Assembly: GCA_050944455.1 (NCBI GenBank)
Contig: JBMNRC010000013.1
Coordinates: 1 to 64,000 of the forward strand
Source: Anthropogastromicrobium sp050944455
GTDB taxonomy: Bacteria > Bacillota > Clostridia > Lachnospirales > Lachnospiraceae
DNA: 64,000 nucleotides
Direction: 5' to 3'
Shown: positions 15,993-24,817 of the stretch, piece by piece
How the letters are laid out: every line of letters begins with the position of its first letter
Numbering within the stretch: the stretch's first letter is position 1
Position numbers and translations under genes: made by a program
Notes under the pieces: generated by a model
Database searches by the model: none
Told to the model about the DNA's origin: nothing
Seen by the model: only the letters and a program-made list of their open reading frames with translations

Positions 15993-18425
15993 TTACAGAA
16001 ATGCCACGTCTCCCTGACCGACGTTCTCCAGCTCAAGCTGCGCCCGGCCGATGCCCTGAGCCCTGGCGGTAACCGTAACCTTCCCGGGGTTCTCCAAGGC
16101 CTGGACCAGCAGCTGGCAGCAGCCGTGGAACGCGTGCCGCACAGGCAGGCAGTCGGACTCGTGGCTGCCCGGATTTCCGTTTCCGCAGCCGAGGAAGTTT
16201 CCGGCTCCCTCCACCGTAAAACGGATCTGGGGATCCGCCGTGGGAACCACATTTCCCTCCGCGTCCTCCACCAGAACGTTGACGATCGCCGTATCCCTGA
16301 ACTTCGCGTTCTCAGCCTGCAGAACCAGCTTCGCGGGCGCTCCGGTCGTCTTCACCGTCTCGGTGCGGACTTTCTTTCCGTTCCGATAGCCAACGGCCTC
16401 AAGCGTTCCCGGCTCGTAGATCACGTTCTCCCACCTCAGGAACCCGTTGCGCTCCATCGCTTTGCGGCCATAGCTCCTGCCGTTCACGAACAGTTCGACT
16501 TCGTCCATGTTGGAGAAGCAGTGTACGGTGACAGGCTTTCCCTCGTCCCCCTGGCGGTTCCAGTCCGGGAAAAGATGCAGGACATCCCGGTCGGTCCACC
16601 AGCTCTCGAAAAAGTAGGAAATGTCCTTGCGGAAACCGCAGTAGTCCATCACGCCGAACTGCGTGCTGATCGCCGGCCACGGCATCGGGGACGGCTCCCC
16701 GCGGTAATCGAACGCCGTCCACACAAAGTATCCGGCGAGCCAGGGGCGCTCGGCGTAACTTTTCCACATCAGTTCGCCGCGGTATACGGCGTCATAGCTC
16801 CCGTCCCATTTGCGCAGGTTCCTGCTGCCGTTTTCGGGGTCCATCGGGTAATACGCGGCGCGCGCCGTATCCGTCTCGTACTCGGAGCGGGTCCAGGCGC
16901 CTGACGTCGACTCCGTAATCATCATCGGCTGCCTGCCGCTAAGTTTGCGGTACTTGTCCCACTGGTCCTGATTGTAGTTGAACCCGGCGACGTCCAGTTC
17001 CTTCCCGACAGCCAGCAGGGAATCCGTGGACAGGTCCGAGCCTGTTTTCCCGGTGACGGGGTTCCAGTAAACCAGGGCCATCGTCACCGGCCTGGTGTCG
17101 TCGAGCTCCCGCACGGCATTGCGCAGGGTATGCACAATCTTCGGCGCCTCCGGATGGAACTGCAGGTTGACTTCCTCATTGCCGATTGACCAGCAGAAAA
17201 CGCTGGGGTGATTGCGGTCCTCCTTCACCAGATGCCTCAGCTGGTTCAGGGACTCCGTTGAAACGCTTGTTTTGCGCGTCTCATCCAGAACCAGAAGCCC
17301 GATCCGGTCGCAGATATCCAGAACTCCCGGCTGGGGATTGTGGCTGCACCGCACGGCGTTGGCTCCGAGCTCTTTGATTTTGCGAATTTTCATCTCCAGC
17401 ACCTCGTCGGGGACGGCGACGCCGCATCCCGCGTGGTCGATATGCTGGCAGAATCCCCGCACACAGACCTGCTCTCCGTTGAGCAACAGTCCTTTCTCCG
17501 CGTCCACCACGATTTTGCGGATGCCGAAGGCTGTCTCCGCGCTGTCCAGGCAGCGGCCGTCCTCAAGAATTTCTGTGCGGAGCGTGTACAGATGGGGATT
17601 GGCAAGGTTCCAGAGTTCCGGCTTATCCACGGAAAGGGTCTGCGCAATCTGCGCCTGCCCGGACGCGGGCAGATCAATGGGCTGTTCCGCGGACGCCATC
17701 TCGGATTCGCCATCCAGAATGGTGTTTCTGATTACAGCCCGCAGGCTTGCCTCCCGGTGGTTTTCCGCCTGCGTGATCACCCTGACGGAAGCGCGGCCCG
17801 CGGACAGGTCGGGATCCGCCGAGACAAAAACGCCGTTCTCACAAAGATGGACCTGGTTCGCGCAGATCAGCCGGACATGCCGGTTGATGCCGCCGCCTTC
17901 ATACCACCAGCCTTCCCGGCCGGACGCGTCCACCCTGACGCAGAGAAGGTTTTCTTTGCCGATGTAGGCGAGGTCCGTGACGTCCCAGGTGAATCCGGTG
18001 TACCCGCTCTCGTGAACCCCGACAAAGTGCTCGTTGAAATAGACGGTACTGTTGCGGAATACCCCGTCGAAATGCAGGTAAATCCTCTTCCCTTCCAGGT
18101 TTTCCGGAAGCACGAGATGCCTGCGATACCACCCGACCCCGTTTTCCAGCGAGCCGCCGGCAAAGAAGCGGCTGTCGATGGTTTCCATATCCGGGACGCG
18201 GTCCGCCCCGACGAAGGCCTCGCGTTTTCTCGTGTACTCGCCTTCCCGCACGAAATCATGCGGCAGCGTCACCGTCCGCCAGCCGGAATCGTCAAAATTC
18301 ATGCCTGCAGCGCCGAAGAAGAAGGAACGTCCCTTCGCGCCGCCCCAGCCTTCCGTGTCGGTGTGCGGGGCGAGATCGCCGCGGAAAAATTTCCAGTTTC
18401 TGTCCAGTGAATACACCTGTGCCAT
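15993..18425 (-). CDS. Glycoside hydrolase family 2 (beta-galactosidase-like)
   Basis: This 810-residue enzyme has the full GH2 order. There is an N-terminal jelly-roll (NWKFFRGDL... FDGVFRNSTVYFN), an Ig-like domain, and a TIM barrel with acid/base Glu near 417 (WSIGNEEVN) and nucleophile Glu near 505 (MITESTSGAW). C-terminal beta domains follow (VLVEDAEGNVVPTADPQI). It lacks a signal peptide and so works on imported substrate. ATG 18425 is preferred: MAQVYSLDRNW begins the conserved region and AAAGGAC lies upstream. Beta-galactosidase is the usual activity, but beta-mannosidase or glucuronidase cannot be excluded. It follows the permease genes across an 818-nt repeat-filled gap. Confidence 0.93.
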   Translation of the reverse strand: MAQVYSLDRNWKFFRGDLAPHTDTEGWGGAKGRSFFFGAAGMNFDDSGWRTVTLPHDFVREGEYTRKREAFVGADRVPDMETIDSRFFAGGSLENGVGWYRRHLVLPENLEGKRIYLHFDGVFRNSTVYFNEHFVGVHESGYTGFTWDVTDLAYIGKENLLCVRVDASGREGWWYEGGGINRHVRLICANQVHLCENGVFVSADPDLSAGRASVRVITQAENHREASLRAVIRNTILDGESEMASAEQPIDLPASGQAQIAQTLSVDKPELWNLANPHLYTLRTEILEDGRCLDSAETAFGIRKIVVDAEKGLLLNGEQVCVRGFCQHIDHAGCGVAVPDEVLEMKIRKIKELGANAVRCSHNPQPGVLDICDRIGLLVLDETRKTSVSTESLNQLRHLVKEDRNHPSVFCWSIGNEEVNLQFHPEAPKIVHTLRNAVRELDDTRPVTMALVYWNPVTGKTGSDLSTDSLLAVGKELDVAGFNYNQDQWDKYRKLSGRQPMMITESTSGAWTRSEYETDTARAAYYPMDPENGSRNLRKWDGSYDAVYRGELMWKSYAERPWLAGYFVWTAFDYRGEPSPMPWPAISTQFGVMDYCGFRKDISYFFESWWTDRDVLHLFPDWNRQGDEGKPVTVHCFSNMDEVELFVNGRSYGRKAMERNGFLRWENVIYEPGTLEAVGYRNGKKVRTETVKTTGAPAKLVLQAENAKFRDTAIVNVLVEDAEGNVVPTADPQIRFTVEGAGNFLGCGNGNPGSHESDCLPVRHAFHGCCQLLVQALENPGKVTVTARAQGIGRAQLELENVGQGDVAFL

Positions 18426-18544
18426 AGTTCTGTCCTTTCCCTGTCTCTTTTGATTTACCGGGACGTATCCCCGGATGCCACGACTGTTCACTGAGATCAT
18501 TATAAGTCATTTTGGCATATGTGAACATCTTGTGGGAACATTAA

Positions 18545-18795
18545 AGAAAACATTCCGCGCCGTGTGAAGAGATAAAAGATGTCGGATTTTCCGGCTGGTC
18601 ATTTTCCTGACCAGACCATGCCTGGAATGAGTCCCTGTGTGAAGCAGAAAGAGGCGCCGGATTCCCCTGCCGGTTATCCTCTGACCGCGCCGGCCATAAG
18701 TTTCAGTGTGAAGTAAAAAGATGCGCCGGATTCCCCGGCTGGTTGTCCTTTGATCATACCGGAAGAAATCTCTATTTAACGAATAAAAGGGCGCC
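18545..18795. repeat. Degenerate tandem copies of the permease gene 3' end
   Basis: Four imperfect copies, 65-75 nt apart (GTGTGAAG anchors at 18562, 18637 and 18706, and a decayed copy near 18771), resemble 19240-19290, which encodes the last residues and stop of the permease. The copy at 18670-18720 keeps TGACCGCGCCG and CATAAGT. Another partial copy lies at 19148-19190. These are remnants, not coding sequence. Confidence 0.7.
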
Positions 18796-18840
18796 GGATT
18801 TCCCGGTACCCCATATATCCGAAAAGAAGCTTTTCCAGTA

Positions 18841-19062
18841 TATTCCGGCGCAGCCGCGAACCGGCATACATTCGTCTGCCGAATGTACCAACGCCGCCGC
18901 GCGCCAAAGTGACACTCTTTTCCGCGTATTCCGGCGCAGCCGCGAACCGGCATACATTCGTCTGTTGAATGTACCAGCGCCGCCGCGCGTCATGGTGACG
19001 CTCTTTTCTGCGTGTTCCGGCACCGCCGCGAATCAGGCTGACATTTCTTCCCGGCGTCATTG
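18841..19062. repeat. 86-nt tandem repeat with internal hairpin
   Basis: Units start at 18841, 18927 and 19013, giving an exact 86-nt period. The first two are highly similar and the third is partial. Each full unit contains ACATTCG/CGAATGT around a 5-nt loop, so the transcript could fold into repeated stem-loops. It lies between the permease and GH2 genes. Confidence 0.85.
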
Positions 19063-19243
19063 TTCCCTTCAAATACCTTTCCTCGGCGCGGCTGTCGTTC
19101 CTCCCCTTAATTCCCTGTAAATATCTGTCCGCACCGCGGAAAGGCATCTGCCGGTTATCCCTGACTGCGCCGGGGAGATGTCTATGATCCTTTCTGAAAG
19201 TTTCAGAAATGTTCTGCACCCCTGAGACGCGCCTGCGGGCCGG

Positions 19244-20191
19244 TCAGCCCTTGACCGCGCCGAGCATAAGTCCCTGCGTGAAGTATTTCTGGGCAAACGG
19301 ATAGACAACCATGATCGGGATAATCGTGACCGCCGTCATGGTCATCCGGATGCTCGTCGGGGACACGCTGCTCGCTGACAGCGCGTTATCACTGGTGAAC
19401 TGCGCCGCCTGCGCCTGTACCTGGTTCAGCATTTCATACAGAACGAACTGCATCGTGTACAGCTTCGGGTTGACGATGTAAAGCTTGGTGGTAAAGAAGT
19501 CGTTCCAGTGCCCGACCGCGGTGAACAGAGCGACCGTGGCGAGAATCGGCTTCTGCAGCGGAAAGACGATCCGGAACAGTCTCGTGAAGTACCCGGCTCC
19601 GTCCAGATAGGCGGATTCCTCGAGCTCCGCGGGCATGCTCTCGATGGACGTCTTGATCAGAACCATGTTGTAGACGGAGATGATGCCCGGGATAATGTAG
19701 ATATAGAAGGTGTTGGTCAGGTGCAGAAGCTTGTTGTTCAGGTAGACCGGGATCAGGCCGGCGGAAAAATACATGGTGGCCACGCAGAACCGGTACCAGA
19801 ACTTTCTTCCCCACATCTCCTGCTTGGTGAAGAAATAGGCGGTGTACGCGGTCACGACGACACTGAGCACGGTTCCGATGACTGTCCGCAGAACAGTGAC
19901 GATCACGGAACTTCCCAGGTTTTCCACTTCCAGAACTTCTTTATAATTATCGAAATGAATTCCGACCGGTCTCCAGGTAATGGCTCCGACCTCGACCATC
20001 TGGTTGTTGCTGATCGTGCAGATCAGCAGGTAATACAGCGGGTAAATGCAGATGAATGCCGCAATCGAGAAGATAATCCCGGCGATGATATTGTAGCGGA
20101 GGTCCGCCCCGGACATCTTTTTTTTATGTTTCCCCGCGTTGTATCCCGCGTAAGCGGCTCTGGCCTTGTTGTTTGTCTGATTTGTGGACAT
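19244..20191 (-). CDS. Sugar ABC transporter permease (LplC/YteP type)
   Basis: This 315-residue inner-membrane subunit has six predicted helices. Its EAA loop (ESMPAELEESAYLDGAGYFTRLFRIVFPLQKP) contacts the ATPase. It ends with the LplC-typical KYFTQGLMLGAVKG. A hydrophilic N-terminus (MSTNQTNNKARAAYAGYNAG) precedes the first helix. The ATG at 20191 has GGGAGG upstream and lies 15 nt after the partner permease. No ATPase is encoded nearby, so it probably uses a shared MsmK-type ATPase such as the one at 62533. Its 3' end has been copied into the repeats downstream. Confidence 0.93.
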   Translation of the reverse strand: MSTNQTNNKARAAYAGYNAGKHKKKMSGADLRYNIIAGIIFSIAAFICIYPLYYLLICTISNNQMVEVGAITWRPVGIHFDNYKEVLEVENLGSSVIVTVLRTVIGTVLSVVVTAYTAYFFTKQEMWGRKFWYRFCVATMYFSAGLIPVYLNNKLLHLTNTFYIYIIPGIISVYNMVLIKTSIESMPAELEESAYLDGAGYFTRLFRIVFPLQKPILATVALFTAVGHWNDFFTTKLYIVNPKLYTMQFVLYEMLNQVQAQAAQFTSDNALSASSVSPTSIRMTMTAVTIIPIMVVYPFAQKYFTQGLMLGAVKG

Positions 20192-20206
20192 CTTTGCCTC
20201 CCTGTC

Positions 20207-21148
20207 TTAAAACACACTGGATCCGCGGATCTTCTTGGACAGCATATTCGCCCCCGAGAACAGTATCAGGGCTACAATCGATTTCATGATTCCTACCGCA
20301 ACGCTGTAGGAGATCTGTCCGTTTCCGATACCCAGGTTGTAGACGTACAGGTCGAGAACCTCGATTTTCTCCATGTTCAGCGAGTTGCCGAAGGCCAGGA
20401 ACTGATCGATTCCGTTGTTCAGGAAATTACCGATACTCATGATCAGAAGGACAAAGTACGTCGGGATCAGCTGCGGGATCGTGATATACCAGATGCGCTG
20501 TGCCCGCCCGGCTCCGTCGACTTCCGCCGCCTCATACAGCTCGGGATCGATTCCCGTGATGGCCGCGAAGTAGATGATGGCGTTCCAGCCAAGCCCCTTC
20601 CACTGCTGCAGAAGCACCTGGAACAGCCAGACATGCTTGTCGGAGTTCAGGATATTGACCGGTTCGTCGATCAGGCCCAGGCTGGTCAGGATGTGATTGA
20701 CCAGGCCGTTGTATCCGAAAATGCCCATGGCCAGGGACAGCATGATGACCCAGCTGATGAAATACGGGAGCGTCGTGACCGTCTGCACAAATTTCTTGAA
20801 GACGGTGCTGTGCATCTCGCTGAGGAAAATCGCGAAGAGCATGGGCAGCGGTGAGAAGACATATCCGAGAAGGTGAATCCCGAACGTGTTGGTCAGCACC
20901 CTGATCAGGTTCATTCTCATGACTTTGTTGCCGAACAGCTCCTCGAAGTTCTTAAAGCCGAGGAAAGCGCAGTCGGCCAGTTTCTTTCCCGGGCGGTACT
21001 GGAAAAACGCGAAGGACCAGCCCCACAGGGGAAGATAGTGGAAAATAAAAATCAGGATAATCCCGGGAAGGACGCAGAAAAACGCCTTCCATTTGAGTTT
21101 TTTCTTGTAGTCCGCGATATGCGTCGCCTGCCGTGTCGTGTTTGCCAT
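20207..21148 (-). CDS. Sugar ABC transporter permease (LplB/YtcP type)
   Basis: This 313-residue permease has six predicted helices and the EAA loop ITGIDPELYEAAEVDGAGRAQRIWYITIPQL. It ends SKKIRGSSVF. It pairs with the LplC-type subunit downstream. ATG 21148 (MANTTRQATH) is chosen over an upstream in-frame ATG because GGGAGA is positioned eight bases before it. It follows the SBP gene across a hairpin, the usual SBP-permease-permease order. The substrate is probably an oligosaccharide released from pectin or xylan, judged from the neighbouring GH28, GH43 and GH2. Confidence 0.93.
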   Translation of the reverse strand: MANTTRQATHIADYKKKLKWKAFFCVLPGIILIFIFHYLPLWGWSFAFFQYRPGKKLADCAFLGFKNFEELFGNKVMRMNLIRVLTNTFGIHLLGYVFSPLPMLFAIFLSEMHSTVFKKFVQTVTTLPYFISWVIMLSLAMGIFGYNGLVNHILTSLGLIDEPVNILNSDKHVWLFQVLLQQWKGLGWNAIIYFAAITGIDPELYEAAEVDGAGRAQRIWYITIPQLIPTYFVLLIMSIGNFLNNGIDQFLAFGNSLNMEKIEVLDLYVYNLGIGNGQISYSVAVGIMKSIVALILFSGANMLSKKIRGSSVF

Positions 21149-21287
21149 ATTGCCTGTCTCCCTGTACACGGACGGATTCTTCCAGCCGCCGCTTCACGCT
21201 GTCTGGCGATGTCCGTGTTTTCCTTTGCGGACAGAGGCTGACGGCCGGCGCTTCACGCCGCCGGGCTTTGTCCGTATCTCTCTGTAA

Positions 21288-21330
21288 GCGGACGGGCGCC
21301 GCTGCTTGTCGCGGCAGGGCGCCCGTCTGC
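21288..21330 (-). terminator. Intercistronic stem-loop after SBP paralogue 2
   Basis: GCGGACGGGCGCC (from 21288) pairs with GGGCGCCCGTCTGC (to 21330) in a long GC-rich stem. It sits about 20 nt after the SBP stop and before the permease genes, so it may cause partial termination and protect the SBP message. It is the twin of the hairpin at 11774. Confidence 0.65.
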
Positions 21331-21349
21331 ATCAGAAATCCTTATTCTG

Positions 21350-23131
21350 TTATTCCTCTGTTGACTCCTCTGATGATTCCTCTGTGCCAAGGACGCTGTC
21401 ACGCAGTTCCCTCGCGTTCTCGATATCGTCGAGGCGCCACTGCATCAGCTCATCCGCTCCGAGGTCATTGCAGTCCTTGACCATCTGGTCCCAGAGGCTC
21501 TGGAATTCTTCCTCGTCCGCCGCGTAAACCATCTTCCAGCTTGCGTCAACAATCTTGCTCTTGATCGCGCTCATCGTGAGCTTCATCGAGTCGTCCGGCG
21601 TGCTGAGGAAACTGTTGATGTAATCCAGCGTACTGCTGTTTACTTCGCACTGCTTGTCTGCTGCCAGATCTTCCCAGCTGTCGTATCCGGTTGTCTCGCT
21701 CCACATCTTCTGGACGTCGTTCTGTGAGGTAATGGCCAGTTCCTCAGGCCATGCGGTGTGAAGACAGCACAGTGCCTCGCCGTCCGGCCCGACATAGGAC
21801 ATCTTCGCGCTTCCGGCGAGCATCCAGCCGACCTTCCAAAGGTATGCCTGCTCACCATTGTCATAGTAGTAGTGGTCGGAGGTATTGGACTGATAGTATT
21901 CTTTCGCTTTCTCAGTCAGCGTGAGCACTCCGTCATTGATTTCATACATATCGCCTTCCGGGCCGGCGTTTCCGAGAAGCTCCGCGTCCGGATCCGCCAT
22001 CATGTCCAGGTACGCCAGGCATGCGTCAAGGTTCTGGGTGTTGGCGTTGACGACATAGTACGCGTCGGTATTGCCAAAGACAGCGTCGCCGTAAAGCGTA
22101 TTGGTATTCAGGTAGTAGATGGTTCCCGGAATCCAGTAGGCGTGATACTGCGGCGCCCAGCCGGGCTGTGTGCCGCCGCCAAACATCCTGGTTTTCTGCC
22201 CTGCCGTTGTTCTGTCCGTGTTGATGCTGTCCGGGTCCAGAATTCCGGCCTGCATGCAGTCAAAGTAGAATTTCAGGCCCTGATAATACATGCTGTTGTC
22301 TTCCAGGATTGAGGAATACGTGCCGTTGACCATGTCTGTCTCGAGCAGATACGGCAGCTGGTTCTCGGTGTATCCATGCCATCTCAGCCAGGTGATGATA
22401 TTGCCCCAGTACTGATCGTCGGAACCCGAATTTAAAATGGTCCCGTAAATTTTCTGTCCGTTCTCGTCGGTGGGATGCGCTTCCATCATCTGCTTGGCGA
22501 CGTCGATCAGATCATCGTAGCTGTTGATTTCAGGCGTCCCGATCTCCTCGTAGATGACCCAGTTCAGCTTCACCTGGTTGCGGTCAGGATCACCGCTTAG
22601 GGTTGTTCCTCCGACGTTGGTCGGCGCACAGTAAAGCTTGCCGGTTCCGTTGCTCCGGAACTGCCGGATGTAATCAAGTGCCGGCGTCAGCCCGTTCTTT
22701 TCCTCAGCCAGCTGCACATGCGGCAGGTTTTCCAGATACGGATCAAGGTCAAGTACCATCCCGGAATCGATCATGATCGACAGGTTTTCCGCGTTCACGA
22801 TCATGATATCGGGAAGGTCTCCGCTGGCCAGGATCGCGTTTGTTTTCTCTTCCGAATAGGCCCAGACATTGATCTCCAGCCCTTTGGATTCCCTGAAATA
22901 ATCTCCGAGATATCCGGAAACCGTTCCGCTTGTCACGTCGGCGCTGTTGCTGTACAGCGAGATCGTCACCGGATTATCCTTGTGCTCCTCGGCGAAAGCC
23001 TCGGGGTCAAAGGTTTCCGCTGCCTCAGTTTCATCTGCAGAAACTGCCTGCAGGCCGGCTCCTCCGGCCATTCCCATTGCTGCTGCCGCTGCGGTCAGCA
23101 CAGCTGCCAGACGGTTCAGATTTTTTCTCAT
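21350..23131 (-). CDS. Extracellular solute-binding protein (paralogue 2)
   Basis: This 593-residue SBP is near-identical over long stretches to the one at 11836, including the signal peptide and the TEESSEESTEE tail. It has the same QAVSA/DET cleavage site and no lipobox cysteine. The ATG at 23131 follows GAAGGAGAA. It is the first gene of an SBP-LplB-LplC operon, so it is the cognate SBP of the permeases downstream. Differences from the paralogue cluster around residues 175-195 and 445-480 and may alter ligand preference. It is divergent from a YesN/YesM pair at 23609-26601, the likely regulator. Confidence 0.93.
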   Translation of the reverse strand: MRKNLNRLAAVLTAAAAAMGMAGGAGLQAVSADETEAAETFDPEAFAEEHKDNPVTISLYSNSADVTSGTVSGYLGDYFRESKGLEINVWAYSEEKTNAILASGDLPDIMIVNAENLSIMIDSGMVLDLDPYLENLPHVQLAEEKNGLTPALDYIRQFRSNGTGKLYCAPTNVGGTTLSGDPDRNQVKLNWVIYEEIGTPEINSYDDLIDVAKQMMEAHPTDENGQKIYGTILNSGSDDQYWGNIITWLRWHGYTENQLPYLLETDMVNGTYSSILEDNSMYYQGLKFYFDCMQAGILDPDSINTDRTTAGQKTRMFGGGTQPGWAPQYHAYWIPGTIYYLNTNTLYGDAVFGNTDAYYVVNANTQNLDACLAYLDMMADPDAELLGNAGPEGDMYEINDGVLTLTEKAKEYYQSNTSDHYYYDNGEQAYLWKVGWMLAGSAKMSYVGPDGEALCCLHTAWPEELAITSQNDVQKMWSETTGYDSWEDLAADKQCEVNSSTLDYINSFLSTPDDSMKLTMSAIKSKIVDASWKMVYAADEEEFQSLWDQMVKDCNDLGADELMQWRLDDIENARELRDSVLGTEESSEESTEE

Positions 23132-23235
23132 AACTTTTCTCCTTCGGGTGCGGCCGGCCTGATGCACCAGGAAGCCGCCTGCGGATGCGCATCGATGATC
23201 TCTGTGATTAAAGGATAACGTGTTCCGCTGCCAAT

Positions 23236-23285
23236 GTATATATCAATAAATTCGAAATCTTTCAGAAATTGAGCATTCTGCATTG
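23236..23285 (-). promoter_or_regulatory. Conserved 50-nt promoter block of SBP paralogue 2
   Basis: It is the twin of 13735-13784, with two mismatches in 50. It lies about 105 nt upstream of the SBP start, in the divergent region shared with the YesN-type gene. On the plus strand a TATAAT at 23563-23568 is a candidate -10 for that regulator gene. The rest of 23132-23608 holds no gene. Confidence 0.65.
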
Positions 23286-23608
23286 AATTGCCTTTACCGG
23301 CGGCTGGTTTTTTGGTAGTATTTTTCTCGGAAGAGGATGAATATAATGTGGTTAGTTTCTGCCCGCTGGCTGCAGGCGGCGAAAATGTGACCTTAACCGC
23401 GTCAGCCGGATTCACCGCGCAGCTGGGATCCGGCGCGGTAAGATACCGGGAGGCATCAAAATCCGTCAGATCAGCGCGCCAGCCCCGGAGCACAACGGGG
23501 ATGAGAGATCCGGTGCAGACAGGTCCGGACAGACCGGAATATATCATTTTCTATATTTATAGTATAATTAATTTTTGTTTTTTCATACTTTTCTGGGGGA
23601 GGCGGAAA

Positions 23609-24817
23609 ATGTTTCATGTACTTCTTTGCGATGATGAGCGTTCGGTAACGGAATTTCTGAAGACGTCCATTCCCTGGGAAAGCCTCGGCATCGACGAGGT
23701 TATCTGCGCCGCCAACGGAAAAGAAGCGCTTGAGATTTTCGGCCGGGAAGAAATCGGCCTGCTGATCACGGACATCCGCATGCCGGTGATGGACGGCCTC
23801 GAACTGCTCACCCGCGTGCGGAAAGATTACCCCGATACGCACTGCATCCTTCTCACGGCCTACGGCGATTTCGACTACGCGCGCCGCGCCTTCCTGCTCG
23901 GCGTGGACAATTACCTGCTCAAGCCGATCCAGGTAGACGAGATGGTGGACACGATAGAAACCACCGTTGAGAACATGTACCTTAACCGCAAGAACCAGGA
24001 GGAATTGTTCAAAGACAACGTCCTGCGGCGGTGGCTCTCCGGCGCGATCAGCGAGGACGAGCTGGCCGAGCGCACCAACCTGCTCGACGGAATCAACATT
24101 TACCAGTTTTCCTACTGCGCCGTCTGCATGATCAAAACGGAGCGCGAAGTCTCTCTCACCGCTTACACTGACCGCTGCATCCACGCCCTGCCGGCGTCTC
24201 TGGACGGCCTGCAGGTGTGGGACAACAGCGGACACCACGTGCTGATTCTCGGCGGCGAAACCATCGACCGGGACGCGGTGATGAAGATTCTGGAAGACAC
24301 AGCCAGGGAGCTTTCCGTCACCGGCAAAATCCGCGCCGCAGCCGGCCCGGTCGTGGAGCAGAGCGAGAACCTGCCGGTGAGCTACGGGCAGGCAGTCAAG
24401 GAACTGAGCCTTATGCCGCCCGGCTGCTCCTTCGCGATGGTCAGGGACGTGATTTCCGCGGACGGTCCTCAGCCCACCGCGGTATATGAGGCCGACTGCT
24501 CCCCGATTGTGCAGAAAGCGCTGAATTACATCCGGGATCATTATTCCGAGGGAATTTCCATCAAGGAATTCTGCGCGCACAGCGGGGTCACCGCGGCCTA
24601 TCTCGGGTATCTGTTCAAAAAGGAAACCGGCGTTTTCTTCAACCGCTATCTCAACGATTACCGGCTGTCCAAAGCGGCCAATCTTCTGATCACCACCGAC
24701 GACAAAGTCAGCGAAATCGCTGAAAAATGCGGTTTTTCCTCGGCCAGCTACTTTGTCTCCTCCTTCCGGAAATACGCGGATATGCCGCCGCAGAAATACA
24801 GGGAGATGCACTCATGA
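23609..24817 (+). CDS. YesN-type response regulator with AraC DNA-binding domain
   Basis: This 402-residue regulator has a receiver domain (about 1-120) with DDE at 8-10, phospho-acceptor Asp55 (LLITDIRMP) and Lys in LLKPIQ. A ~170-residue linker follows. The C-terminal AraC double HTH reads FCAHSGVTAAYLGYLFKKETG and AEKCGFSSASYFVSSFRKY. ATG 23609 follows GGGGGAGG; the frame is open further upstream but without a start signal. Its stop overlaps the kinase start (ATGA). It is divergent from the SBP operon at 23131 and is the best candidate activator for both SBP paralogues, which share a promoter block. Confidence 0.94.
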   Translation: MFHVLLCDDERSVTEFLKTSIPWESLGIDEVICAANGKEALEIFGREEIGLLITDIRMPVMDGLELLTRVRKDYPDTHCILLTAYGDFDYARRAFLLGVDNYLLKPIQVDEMVDTIETTVENMYLNRKNQEELFKDNVLRRWLSGAISEDELAERTNLLDGINIYQFSYCAVCMIKTEREVSLTAYTDRCIHALPASLDGLQVWDNSGHHVLILGGETIDRDAVMKILEDTARELSVTGKIRAAAGPVVEQSENLPVSYGQAVKELSLMPPGCSFAMVRDVISADGPQPTAVYEADCSPIVQKALNYIRDHYSEGISIKEFCAHSGVTAAYLGYLFKKETGVFFNRYLNDYRLSKAANLLITTDDKVSEIAEKCGFSSASYFVSSFRKYADMPPQKYREMHS

